A model generated the notes under the pieces. That model searched no databases, was not told the origin of the DNA, and saw only the letters and a program-made list of their open reading frames with translations. A program made the translations under genes and the position numbers. Shown here one piece after another: positions 1-7,721 of a stretch of 64,000 nucleotides of DNA (positions are counted from its first letter, which is position 1; every line of letters begins with the position of its first letter). The DNA is from Tepidibacter hydrothermalis (lineage in GTDB: Bacteria; Bacillota; Clostridia; Peptostreptococcales; Peptostreptococcaceae), in the NCBI RefSeq assembly GCF_029542625.1, contig NZ_CP120733.1, positions 3,906,001-3,970,000 of the forward strand, given 5' to 3'.

Positions 1-9
1 GTGAAGTAA
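1..9 (+). CDS. 3' tail of an upstream gene (likely livM-type permease), partial
   Basis: The first nine bases read as two sense codons and a TAA whose last A is the A of the next gene's ATG (TAATG overlap). Such stop/start overlap indicates translational coupling with livG. Branched-chain amino-acid permease livM usually sits here, but too little is visible to identify the product. Confidence 0.35.
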   Translation: MK

Positions 10-776
10 TGAAGATTCTAGATCTTTGTGATGTAACTATGAAATTTGGAGGATTAACAGCCGTTAATAACCTAAATATGTATTTAAATAAAGGAGAAAT
101 AATAGGGTTAATAGGTCCAAATGGGGCAGGAAAGACTACAGTATTTAACATGATAACAGGAGTATATACTCCTACAAGTGGAAATATATGTTTTGGAGAT
201 TTTAATGAAAGTATTATAAACAAAAAACCAAGTGATATAGCTAATCTAGGAATAGCTAGAACGTTCCAAAACATAAGACTATTCAAGGATTTATCTGTTA
301 TAGATAATGTATTTATAGGTGGTCACCTAAATGTTAAAAGCAATATAATATCATCAGTATTTAGAACTAAAAAATACAAAGAAGAGGAAAAAAAATTATA
401 CGATAAATCAATAAAGCTTTTAGAAGAAGTAGGTCTTAAAGATTTAATGTATGAAAAAGCATCATCACTTTCTTATGGAAAACAAAGAAGATTAGAAATA
501 GCAAGAGCTCTTAATACTAATCCTGAGATTTTATTATTAGATGAACCAGCAGCGGGTATGAATCCAAAGGAGTCATTAGAACTTATGGATTTTATAGGAA
601 GTATAAGAGATAAATTTAATATAACTATACTAATGATAGAGCATCATATGCAAGTTGTAATGGGAATATGTGAAAGGATATATGTGCTAGATTATGGTGA
701 AAAAATAGCTCAAGGAATACCAAGTGAAATACAAAATAATGAAAAAGTAATAGAAGCTTACTTGGGGGTGGGATAG
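9..776 (+). CDS. livG: Branched-chain amino-acid-type ABC transporter, ATP-binding protein LivG
   Basis: This is one of the paired ATPases energising a HAAT-family importer for branched-chain amino acids or related compounds at the cytoplasmic membrane. Walker A GPNGAGKTT lies near residue 36, the signature region LSYGKQRRLEIARAL follows at about 154, and Walker B LLLDEP plus an EHHM switch histidine close the domain. The C-terminal extension (YGEKIAQG ... AYLG) is typical of LivG. At 255 aa it has normal family length. The start overlaps the preceding stop as TAATG and the stop abuts livF, so the genes are one operon. The substrate cannot be read from the ATPase; the binding protein and permeases lie outside the window. 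Confidence 0.93.
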   Translation: MKILDLCDVTMKFGGLTAVNNLNMYLNKGEIIGLIGPNGAGKTTVFNMITGVYTPTSGNICFGDFNESIINKKPSDIANLGIARTFQNIRLFKDLSVIDNVFIGGHLNVKSNIISSVFRTKKYKEEEKKLYDKSIKLLEEVGLKDLMYEKASSLSYGKQRRLEIARALNTNPEILLLDEPAAGMNPKESLELMDFIGSIRDKFNITILMIEHHMQVVMGICERIYVLDYGEKIAQGIPSEIQNNEKVIEAYLGVG

Positions 777-1487
777 ATGCTTAATATAAAAGGACTCAAT
801 GTTAATTATGGTGGAATTCATGCATTAAGGGATATAGATATAGAGGTTCCTAAAAATAAAATAGTAACTTTAATAGGAGCAAACGGCGCTGGCAAAAGTT
901 CAACTTTAAGAAGTATAATGGGAATAGTTAAATCAAGTGGTACTATAGAATACGATGGAAAAAATATCAAAGATTTAAAAACTAAAGACATAGTAAAGGA
1001 AGGTCTAGTTTTAGTTCCTGAAGGAAGAAGAGTATTTCAAGACTTAACAGTGGAAGAGAATCTTATACTGGGAGCTTATACTAGAAAAGATAAAAAAGAA
1101 ATAAATAAAGATCTTAATTGGATATATGAATTATTTCCAAGACTCAAAGAAAGAATAGATCAAAAAGCTGGAACAATGTCTGGAGGAGAGCAACAAATGC
1201 TAGCAGTAGGAAGAGCTCTTATGGGAAGACCTAAGCTTCTTATGATGGATGAACCATCATTGGGATTGGCTCCTTTAATAGTTAAGGATCTATTCAATAT
1301 AATAAAAGATATTAATAAGATGGGAGTTACTATTCTTTTAATAGAACAAAATGCAAAAGCAGCTCTTGAAATAGCTGATTATGGTTATGTTATTGAAACA
1401 GGAAAGGTTGTTCTTAAAGGAAGAGGAAAGGATCTTTGTGAAAATGATGATATAAAGAAAGCTTATTTAGGTGAAGAAGCTGTATAG
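777..1487 (+). CDS. livF: Branched-chain amino-acid-type ABC transporter, ATP-binding protein LivF
   Basis: Second ATPase of the HAAT importer and partner of LivG. Walker A GANGAGKSS is near residue 33, the signature MSGGEQQMLAVGRALM near 134, and Walker B LLMMDEPSLGLAP follows; the short C-terminal tail ending in AYLG is typical of LivF. At 236 aa it is full length. Its ATG directly follows the livG stop with no spacer, so translation is probably coupled. A hairpin terminator 15 bp downstream ends the operon, showing that livF is the last gene. Confidence 0.93.
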   Translation: MLNIKGLNVNYGGIHALRDIDIEVPKNKIVTLIGANGAGKSSTLRSIMGIVKSSGTIEYDGKNIKDLKTKDIVKEGLVLVPEGRRVFQDLTVEENLILGAYTRKDKKEINKDLNWIYELFPRLKERIDQKAGTMSGGEQQMLAVGRALMGRPKLLMMDEPSLGLAPLIVKDLFNIIKDINKMGVTILLIEQNAKAALEIADYGYVIETGKVVLKGRGKDLCENDDIKKAYLGEEAV

Positions 1488-1501
1488 CGAATTGTATAAT
1501 A

Positions 1502-1527
1502 GAAGCCTAAACTGGCTTCTTTTTTTT
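1502..1527 (+). terminator. Intrinsic terminator after livF
   Basis: A six-base-pair stem GAAGCC/GGCTTC with a 6-nt loop is followed by eight T. It closes the liv operon. Confidence 0.85.
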
Positions 1528-1564
1528 CATTTTATAATATATAATCTAATAAGGAGGTGATTGA

Positions 1565-2086
1565 ATGGATACATTAAAGAGAAGAGAATCTTTAGAGAGA
1601 ATCTTAAAAGAAAGCACTAATCCTATGAAGGGAGCAAGCCTGGCACAGGATTTAAATGTAAGTAGACAAGTTATAGTTCAGGATATAGCAATACTAAGAG
1701 CAAAAGGAATAAATATAATGGCAACACCTCAAGGTTATATAATTCCATCAATAGTGAAGGAAGATATGATAAAGGTTATAATGTCTAATCATCATTGCGG
1801 TATAGATGAAATAAAGGAAGAGTTAGAAATTATAATTGATATGGGAGCTAAGGTATTAGATGTAATAGTTGAACATCCTGTTTATGGGGAAATAAGAGGA
1901 ATTATAAATATATCTTCAAGAAAAGAATTAAATGAATTTGTAGATAAGCTTGAAAGTGAAGATTCAAAACTTATATCTAGCTTGACTCATGGAACACATT
2001 TTCATACAATAGAGGTTAAAAACGATAAAGTATATCAAGATATACTTACGGAAATGGACAAAAAAGGATATTTAATGAAGAAATAA
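1565..2086 (+). CDS. niaR: NiaR (YrxA)-family transcriptional regulator with 3H domain
   Basis: The family represses NAD de novo synthesis and niacin uptake genes in response to nicotinic acid. An N-terminal HTH_11 winged helix spans residues 5-60 and a 3H domain spans 68-170. The histidines expected for metal binding are visible: H76-H77, H104 and H142/H145/H147. At 173 aa it has family length. The ribosome binding site AAGGAGGTGA lies ideally before the ATG. It is followed, 77 nt on, by a NadA homologue and a membrane transporter, the usual company of NiaR. I could not identify a convincing operator palindrome upstream, so regulation of the neighbours is inferred from context. Confidence 0.85.
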   Translation: MDTLKRRESLERILKESTNPMKGASLAQDLNVSRQVIVQDIAILRAKGINIMATPQGYIIPSIVKEDMIKVIMSNHHCGIDEIKEELEIIIDMGAKVLDVIVEHPVYGEIRGIINISSRKELNEFVDKLESEDSKLISSLTHGTHFHTIEVKNDKVYQDILTEMDKKGYLMKK

Positions 2087-2163
2087 AAAAGTAGTAATTT
2101 TTTGCAAGAAGGTGACAAGACAAAAGGATATACATTTAGAATATAAAACTAGGAGAGAAGATA

Positions 2164-3072
2164 ATGATTAGTATGATGGATGAAATACTTAAGATAAAAG
2201 AAGAAAAAAGCATAAAAATATTTGCACATAATTATCAAAATTACGAAGTTCAGCAGATTGCAGATTATGTAGGTGATTATTTAGAATTAATTGAGATAGC
2301 AAAAGATATTAATTGCGAAACTATAATTTCATGTGGAGTTAAAAGTTTGGCCCAAACTCTAAAACTTGTATCTGACAAAAAGGTTATTCTGCCTGTAGAT
2401 GAAGCTGTATGTCCTATGAATTCAATGGTAAATATTGATGAATTAATAAACTTTAAAAATATGCATCCTAAATTTACTATAGTATCAACTCTTAACTCAC
2501 AAATAGAGTTAAAGGCTGTATCTGATATTTGTATACCTACATCTAAAGCAGTTGAAATAGCAGAAAAACTAGATAGTGAAAACATATTATTTGTTTCTGA
2601 TATGAATTTAGGTAATTATATATCTAAAAAAGTTAAAAATAAAAATATAATGTCATGGACTTCATACTGCAATATACACGATAAAGTTACTAAACAAGAA
2701 GTATTAAATATGAAAGAAAAACATCCAAATATACCTATAATAGTTCATACACAATGCAGAGAAGATGTAATAAATAGTGCTGATTATGCAGGATCTACAT
2801 CTCAAATAATAGAGTATGTAAAAAATTTAAAAGACAAAAAAGTAATAATAGGAACAGAAACGGGAATACTTCATGTACTGAGACGATTAAATCCGGATAA
2901 AAAGTTTGACTTATTATCTCCAACACTTATATGCATGAATATGAAAAAAACGTCATTAGAAGATATATATAAGTGTATAACTCAAGATAAAGGACAAAAT
3001 ATAGAAATAGATGAAAAGATAAGATTAAAGGCATTGAACAGTATAGACAATATGATGAAATACTTAATTTAG
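2164..3072 (+). CDS. Divergent quinolinate synthase (NadA)-like [4Fe-4S] protein
   Basis: NadA condenses iminoaspartate with dihydroxyacetone phosphate to quinolinate for NAD synthesis. The three-domain pseudosymmetric fold is recognisable over 302 aa and the three cluster cysteines are present (C83, C169, C257). H22, Y24, N111, H195 and the STS segment at 211-213 also remain. Several residues normally invariant are changed: GDS is GDY (residue 39), the MAET motif reads LAQT, the Tyr before the conserved Asn is Thr, and HPEC reads HTQC (Q197). These alterations in the substrate pocket make plain NadA activity doubtful. No nadB or nadC is adjacent; a NiaR homologue precedes it and a PTS-IIC-like protein follows 56 nt later. 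It may be a paralogue with a related substrate. Confidence 0.75.
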   Translation: MISMMDEILKIKEEKSIKIFAHNYQNYEVQQIADYVGDYLELIEIAKDINCETIISCGVKSLAQTLKLVSDKKVILPVDEAVCPMNSMVNIDELINFKNMHPKFTIVSTLNSQIELKAVSDICIPTSKAVEIAEKLDSENILFVSDMNLGNYISKKVKNKNIMSWTSYCNIHDKVTKQEVLNMKEKHPNIPIIVHTQCREDVINSADYAGSTSQIIEYVKNLKDKKVIIGTETGILHVLRRLNPDKKFDLLSPTLICMNMKKTSLEDIYKCITQDKGQNIEIDEKIRLKALNSIDNMMKYLI

Positions 3073-3128
3073 ATAGAGTTTCATAACTTGTACATTTAGG
3101 ATAAAAACTTGTATAAAGGAGAATTTGT

Positions 3129-4127
3129 ATGAGAGAATATTTAACTAAAACATTGAATGGTATGGCACTTGGTCTTTTTAGTTCTCTTATAATAGGTCTC
3201 ATATTAAAGCAAATAGGAGATCTTTCAGGATTTGAGAATGTAGTTCTATTCGGAAAAATAGCTCAGTATATGATGGGACCAGCTATAGGAGCTGGTGTTG
3301 CATATTCATTGGGAGCTCCACCTCTTGTAATATTTGCATCTCTAATAACAGGAGCTATAGGAGCTGGGACTGTTAATATAGTTGATGGAGTAGCCACTCT
3401 TAGAATAGGAGACCCTGTGGGAGCTTTTGTTGCATCTTTAATAGCAGCGGAAATAGGAAGATTACTATCAGGAAAGACTAGTATTGATATAGTTTTGATT
3501 CCTGCAATTGTTATTTTAGTAGGCGGATTTGTAGGTATATTTATAGCTCCAATACTATCTTCAATGATGAGTAGTTTAGGAAATTTTATAAATAAAGCTA
3601 CAGAATTAAAACCTATACCTATGGGAATAATTGTAGCTGTAACTATGGGGATAATACTTACACTTCCTATAAGTTCAGCGGCTTTATCTATTGCACTTGG
3701 TCTTAATGGATTAGCAGCGGGAGCTGCACTTGTTGGATGCTGTTGCCAAATGATAGGATTTGCAGTTGCATCTTATAGAGAGAATAAGATTGGAGGACTT
3801 ATATCTCAAGGACTTGGTACATCTATGCTTCAAGTTCCAAATCTAATTAAAAATCCTCTAATATGGATACCTCCTATAATAGCAAGTGCTATACTTGGAC
3901 CATTATCTACTACATTGTTCCACATGAAAACTAACAGTATAGGTGCTGGTATGGGAACTAGTGGGCTTGTTGGTCAAATATCAACTATAGCTGTTATGGG
4001 AGAATCAGCTATGCTTAGTATAATAATACTTCACTTTGCACTTCCAGCAGTGATTACTCTTATTATATCTGAGTTTATGAGAAATAAGGGATATATCAAG
4101 GATGGAGATATGAAGCTTAGAAATTAA
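3129..4127 (+). CDS. PTS-IIC-like integral membrane transporter (PTS_EIIC_2 family)
   Basis: A 332-aa polytopic membrane protein with about ten hydrophobic segments rich in Gly, Ala and Ile. The N-terminus resembles the PTS_EIIC_2 family of putative sugar-specific IIC components, which often lack recognisable IIA and IIB partners; none is present here. It lies 56 nt behind the NadA-like gene and is closed by a terminator, so niaR, the NadA-like gene and this transporter plausibly act together. Transport of a pyridine or NAD precursor is a contextual guess; the sequence itself gives no substrate. The ATG is preceded by AAGGAGAA. Confidence 0.7.
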   Translation: MREYLTKTLNGMALGLFSSLIIGLILKQIGDLSGFENVVLFGKIAQYMMGPAIGAGVAYSLGAPPLVIFASLITGAIGAGTVNIVDGVATLRIGDPVGAFVASLIAAEIGRLLSGKTSIDIVLIPAIVILVGGFVGIFIAPILSSMMSSLGNFINKATELKPIPMGIIVAVTMGIILTLPISSAALSIALGLNGLAAGAALVGCCCQMIGFAVASYRENKIGGLISQGLGTSMLQVPNLIKNPLIWIPPIIASAILGPLSTTLFHMKTNSIGAGMGTSGLVGQISTIAVMGESAMLSIIILHFALPAVITLIISEFMRNKGYIKDGDMKLRN

Positions 4128-4215
4128 TAACTAAAACTTGTATCCTTTTTTAATGGAGTTATGACACTTATGAAGTGGATTGCTAGTATAATGCCATGGC
4201 TTGCCATGGAAGTTG

Positions 4216-4258
4216 AATCTACCTATGAAATGGAATCATTTTATAGGTAGATTTTTTA
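4216..4258 (+). terminator. Intrinsic terminator after the PTS-IIC-like gene
   Basis: Eleven-base-pair perfect stem AATCTACCTAT/ATAGGTAGATT with a 16-nt loop, then a T run on the plus strand. It separates the niaR-nadA-IIC unit from the convergent sigma-54 activator gene. Just upstream (4193-4209) the heptamer GCCATGG occurs twice, three bases apart. Confidence 0.85.
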
Positions 4259-4277
4259 TATATTAAAGTAAATTCTT

Positions 4278-5702
4278 TTATTTTCTTTCAATTTCTATGT
4301 TTAGTTTTTCCATCTTCTTATATAAAGTACTTCTATGGATTCCTAAATCCTTTGCACATTTACAACAATTATATTTATTTTTTCTAAGATAATCTAAAAT
4401 AATATTTCTCTCATAATCTGTAATCAAATCAGCAAATTTATTTTTCTTTGTATCAATTTTATTTATTCTAGAATGCATTACAATATTAGAAGGCAAATGG
4501 GATAAATCTATTACATCATTTTCCACCAATGCAAAGGCTCCTTCTATAATATTATTTAACTCACGAATATTACCTGGCCACCTATGATTTAGTAAACATT
4601 CTTTTGCTTCAGACGAAATAGTTATATTTTTTTTGTACTTTCTATTTAAATCATTGAGAAATTTTTGTGCAAACAACAATATATCATCTTTTCTATCTCT
4701 TAATGGAGGAATTTGAATATTAATAACATTTAAACGGTAAAATAAATCTTCCCTAAACTTTCCTTCTTTAACCATCTTCCACAAATCTTGATGAGTAGCT
4801 GCAATGATCCTCACATCAATAGGTATGGTTTTGTATCCTCCAATTCTTTCTATTTCTTTTTCTTGAAGTACTCTTAATAATTTAGCCTGCATATTAAAGG
4901 GCATATCTCCTATTTCATCTAAAAAGACAGTTCCTTTATTGCCTAATTCAAATTTTCCTTTTCTACCACCTTTCTTTGCTCCTGTAAAAGAACCTTCTTC
5001 ATATCCAAATAATTCAGATTCTAATAATTCAGAAGGAATAGCTGCGCAATTTATACGAATTAAAGGCTGGTTTTTTCGATTACTGGCATAGTGTATAGAA
5101 TTTGAAAAGACCTCCTTACCTGTTCCAGTTTCTCCTGTTAATAGAACTGGGAAATCATTTTTTGAGGCTTTCTTGGCAATGTTTTTTATAGATACAAATT
5201 TTTCATCTTTGCCTATTATATTTTGCATTGAATATTTACTACTTCCTAATCTATGTAATTCATTTTTATAGTATTGTAATTCATTATCTTGATTTTTTAT
5301 TTTTTGAGCAAGGTTTATAGTTTGTAGCTTAAATTTTATTTGAGCTACTGCTCCAATTATTTCATTATCTTTTTTTACCGGAGACCTGCTAGTAACCCAT
5401 ACAAATTTATCTGCATTAATATTTTGATTCTCTGAAAATGTATGAACAACATTTGTTTCCTTGAGACCTGTATTTGGAATTTCATCCATTTTTGAATTTG
5501 GAATCAGTTCCTTAACATGTATACCAATAGATTTTTCTCTAGTTGTACGTAAAAAAGTGCAATATGTTTTATTAATATCTATGATAATTCCATTTTTATC
5601 TACAACAAGAAATCCATCTTCGCTCATATCTAAAATTTCATCATAAACTGATATATATAGTTCTGGATTATTAATTCTATTGTTTTTATTAAATAAATTC
5701 AT
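4278..5702 (-). CDS. Sigma-54-dependent transcriptional activator (PAS-AAA+-Fis HTH)
   Basis: An enhancer-binding protein that uses ATP hydrolysis to open sigma-54 RNA polymerase promoters. A PAS sensor occupies about residues 18-120 and a short coiled linker 128-152. The AAA+ domain covers 160-390, with Walker A GETGTGKE (190-197), the sigma-54 contact loop GSFTGA (237-242, Ser for the usual Ala) and Walker B VFLDEI (259-264). A Fis-type HTH closes the protein at about 430-474. There is no receiver domain, so it probably senses a small ligand through PAS. It is divergent from the GntP/CoA-transferase operon, whose promoter is a clear -24/-12 site, and is the obvious activator of that operon. 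The ATG has AAAGGAG upstream. Confidence 0.93.
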   Translation of the reverse strand: MNLFNKNNRINNPELYISVYDEILDMSEDGFLVVDKNGIIIDINKTYCTFLRTTREKSIGIHVKELIPNSKMDEIPNTGLKETNVVHTFSENQNINADKFVWVTSRSPVKKDNEIIGAVAQIKFKLQTINLAQKIKNQDNELQYYKNELHRLGSSKYSMQNIIGKDEKFVSIKNIAKKASKNDFPVLLTGETGTGKEVFSNSIHYASNRKNQPLIRINCAAIPSELLESELFGYEEGSFTGAKKGGRKGKFELGNKGTVFLDEIGDMPFNMQAKLLRVLQEKEIERIGGYKTIPIDVRIIAATHQDLWKMVKEGKFREDLFYRLNVINIQIPPLRDRKDDILLFAQKFLNDLNRKYKKNITISSEAKECLLNHRWPGNIRELNNIIEGAFALVENDVIDLSHLPSNIVMHSRINKIDTKKNKFADLITDYERNIILDYLRKNKYNCCKCAKDLGIHRSTLYKKMEKLNIEIERK

Positions 5703-5846
5703 AAATAATGCTCCTTTAAATAGTAATTAAGTCAAAGTACATATAGAAAAGGTTAATTTTGTATCATATATTAAATATTTCAAAATATTTGTTATAAAAC
5801 TAATATTACTAAAAAAGCATATAAAAGGGAAGAAAATTGTAAAAAT

Positions 5847-5872
5847 AAACTGTCTTTTTTTTGAGACAGTTT
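5847..5872. promoter_or_regulatory. Inverted repeat, possible activator site or hairpin
   Basis: Nine-bp perfect arms AAACTGTCT and AGACAGTTT flank an 8-nt loop. It lies about 280 bp upstream of the sigma-54 promoter. It shares a TGTCT core with the dyad at 5943-5980, so it may be a second site for the same regulator; an RNA hairpin in the activator's own leader is an alternative. Confidence 0.4.
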
Positions 5873-5942
5873 GTTTAAAATATAACCCTATAAACACATT
5901 TTTATTTGTGAAAACATTAAAATGACAAGCTTTTACAGGAAA

Positions 5943-5980
5943 GTGTCTACAAAAGGCTACAATTCTACAAAAGTAGACAC
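5943..5980. promoter_or_regulatory. Candidate upstream activator sequence (dyad)
   Basis: Perfect 8-bp arms GTGTCTAC (5943-5950) and GTAGACAC (5973-5980) are spaced 22 bp, with CTAC half-motifs inside the spacer. It sits about 170-210 bp upstream of the -24/-12 promoter, the usual position for an enhancer bound by a sigma-54 activator. Assignment to the divergent activator is inferred from location and symmetry. Confidence 0.6.
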
Positions 5981-6151
5981 CATTATTTGTAATATATAGG
6001 ATGTGTTATACATATTTCGTTGTTTATCTATTGTCAAAATAAAAAAAATTATTTTTAATAATAATTATTATATTCTTGAAAGCTGTTATTTAAACGGTTT
6101 CGAACATTATTATAATTAAACAATTGATAAGAGTTTATTTAATAAGATATT

Positions 6152-6168
6152 TTGGCATGCTTGTTGCT
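6152..6168 (+). promoter_or_regulatory. Sigma-54 (-24/-12) promoter of the GntP/CoA-transferase operon
   Basis: TTGGCAT-GCTTG-TTGCT matches the consensus TTGGCACN4-5TTGCW. GG at 6154-6155 and GC at 6166-6167 are exactly 12 bp apart. It lies about 80 bp upstream of the permease start, with the divergent sigma-54 activator gene next door. Confidence 0.88.
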
Positions 6169-6249
6169 TTAAAGTTTTATGTGATTAATTACAGAAAGAA
6201 GTTAATAAAATAACAACAACATAATAAAAAATTGCTAGGGGGATTATTT

Positions 6250-7662
6250 ATGTCGGTTTTAGGAATTATAATTTCTTTGTTACTATTAATGTTCATTGCA
6301 TTTAAAGGATATTCTGTAATATTATTTGCACCTGTTTGTGCTTTAGTTGGAGTTTTACTTACTGGAGGAGGGGCATTACTTCCAACTTATACAGAGGTAT
6401 TTATGAAAGGTGGTATGGGATTTGCAGCAAAGTATTTCCCAATATTTTTATTAGGTGCAGTATTTGGAAAGTTAATAGAAGAAACTGGAATAGCAAAAGC
6501 TATTGCATGTTTTATATGTACGAAATTAGGTACTAGAGGATCTATTTTATCAGTTGTACTATCTTGCGGGATTCTTGCTTATGGTGGAGTAAGTGCATTT
6601 GTGGTTGTATTTGCAGTATATCCGATCGGTGCTGGGATATTTAAAGAAGCAGATATACCGAAAAGATTGCTTCCTGGTGCACTTGCATTAGGAACTCTAA
6701 CATTTGCTATGACGGCATTACCTGGAACGCCTCAGATACACAATATTATTCCTACTTCTTATTTTCATACAGATGGATATGCTGCATCTGAATTAGGATT
6801 AATTGTTGCATTAGGAATGTTTGGATTTGGGATGTTATGGTTGGAAACTAGAAGAAAAAAAGCTGCAAAAGCTGGTGAAGGATATGGAGAAGGACATATA
6901 AATGAGCCTGAACTAAAGGAAGATGAAAAAGAAATTAAACCATTATTTGCATTCATTCCTTTATTTACAGTATTAATAAGTTACTTTGTATTAACAAAAT
7001 ATGTTTTCACAAAAAGTATGTATGATAATTTGCCAAAGGAAGAAATGGCAACTTTAGTTGCAAAATATGGAGAAGGTTTTACATCTTCAGCACCAATATG
7101 GTCATTAATTATGGCTATTACACTAGGAATAATAATGGTAATAATTATTGGATATAAGAATATAGGAAGTGGCAATAAATTAAAAACTGCATTGTCGGCT
7201 GGGGTATCAGGATCTTTACTTGCTATTATGAACACATCTTCAGAAGTTGGTTATGGAACAGTTATTAAAAGCTTAGCAGGTTTTGAATATATCAAAAATG
7301 GTCTTATGTCTATTGATTTTGGAACTCCACTTGTATCGGAAGCTGTAAGTGTAAATATTCTTGCTGCAATAACAGGTTCTGCATCTGGAGGAATGAGTAT
7401 TGCTCTTGCTTCTATGGGAAACAGATATTATGAATGGGCTTTACAAACTGGATTAAATCCAGAATATCTTCATAAAGTTGCATCACTTGCTTCAGGAGGG
7501 CTTGATTCATTACCACAAAATGGTGCAGTTATAACTCTATTAGCAATATGTGGACTTACACATAAAGACTCATATAAAGATATTTGTATGGTTTCAGTAA
7601 TTATTCCATTTGCTTGTACTTTTGTAGCAATATTTGCAGGAACAGCATTAAATCTATTTTAA
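6250..7662 (+). CDS. GntP-family permease, likely hydroxyacid/carboxylate uptake
   Basis: A polytopic membrane transporter of the GntP (gluconate/D-beta-hydroxybutyrate permease) family, 470 aa with about 12 to 14 hydrophobic segments. A charged cytoplasmic loop lies near residues 198-228. I chose ATG 6250 over the in-frame TTG at 6232 because the ribosome binding site AGGGGGA (6237-6243) sits between them. It is the first gene behind the sigma-54 promoter and precedes a CoA-transferase by 59 bp, so it should import the acid that the operon activates. The family and the MaoC/Bcd context suggest 3-hydroxybutyrate or a similar short hydroxyacid; the exact substrate is inference. Confidence 0.85.
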   Translation: MSVLGIIISLLLLMFIAFKGYSVILFAPVCALVGVLLTGGGALLPTYTEVFMKGGMGFAAKYFPIFLLGAVFGKLIEETGIAKAIACFICTKLGTRGSILSVVLSCGILAYGGVSAFVVVFAVYPIGAGIFKEADIPKRLLPGALALGTLTFAMTALPGTPQIHNIIPTSYFHTDGYAASELGLIVALGMFGFGMLWLETRRKKAAKAGEGYGEGHINEPELKEDEKEIKPLFAFIPLFTVLISYFVLTKYVFTKSMYDNLPKEEMATLVAKYGEGFTSSAPIWSLIMAITLGIIMVIIIGYKNIGSGNKLKTALSAGVSGSLLAIMNTSSEVGYGTVIKSLAGFEYIKNGLMSIDFGTPLVSEAVSVNILAAITGSASGGMSIALASMGNRYYEWALQTGLNPEYLHKVASLASGGLDSLPQNGAVITLLAICGLTHKDSYKDICMVSVIIPFACTFVAIFAGTALNLF

Positions 7663-7721
7663 AATAGCTGATTAAGGTATTTAGTTTTTTCAATAATATA
7701 TTCGATAGAGGAGGGGTTTAA

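Larger units (their letters stand above)
5703..6249. other. Divergent intergenic control region of the sigma-54 operon
   Basis: No gene is visible in this 547-bp AT-rich stretch. It holds the leader of the activator gene, two inverted repeats (5847-5872 and 5943-5980) and the sigma-54 promoter at 6152-6168. The length and arrangement are typical of an enhancer-activated sigma-54 promoter. Confidence 0.8.

Noticed and set aside
3083-3128. Direct repeats AACTTGTA (3085 and 3106) before the PTS-IIC-like gene and again at about 4135, considered as NiaR operator
   Set aside because: Not palindromic and not like any NiaR site I can recall with certainty; too short in AT-rich DNA to call.
6232-6249. 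TTG start upstream of the GntP permease ATG
   Set aside because: It would place the ribosome binding site AGGGGGA inside the coding sequence; ATG 6250 fits better.
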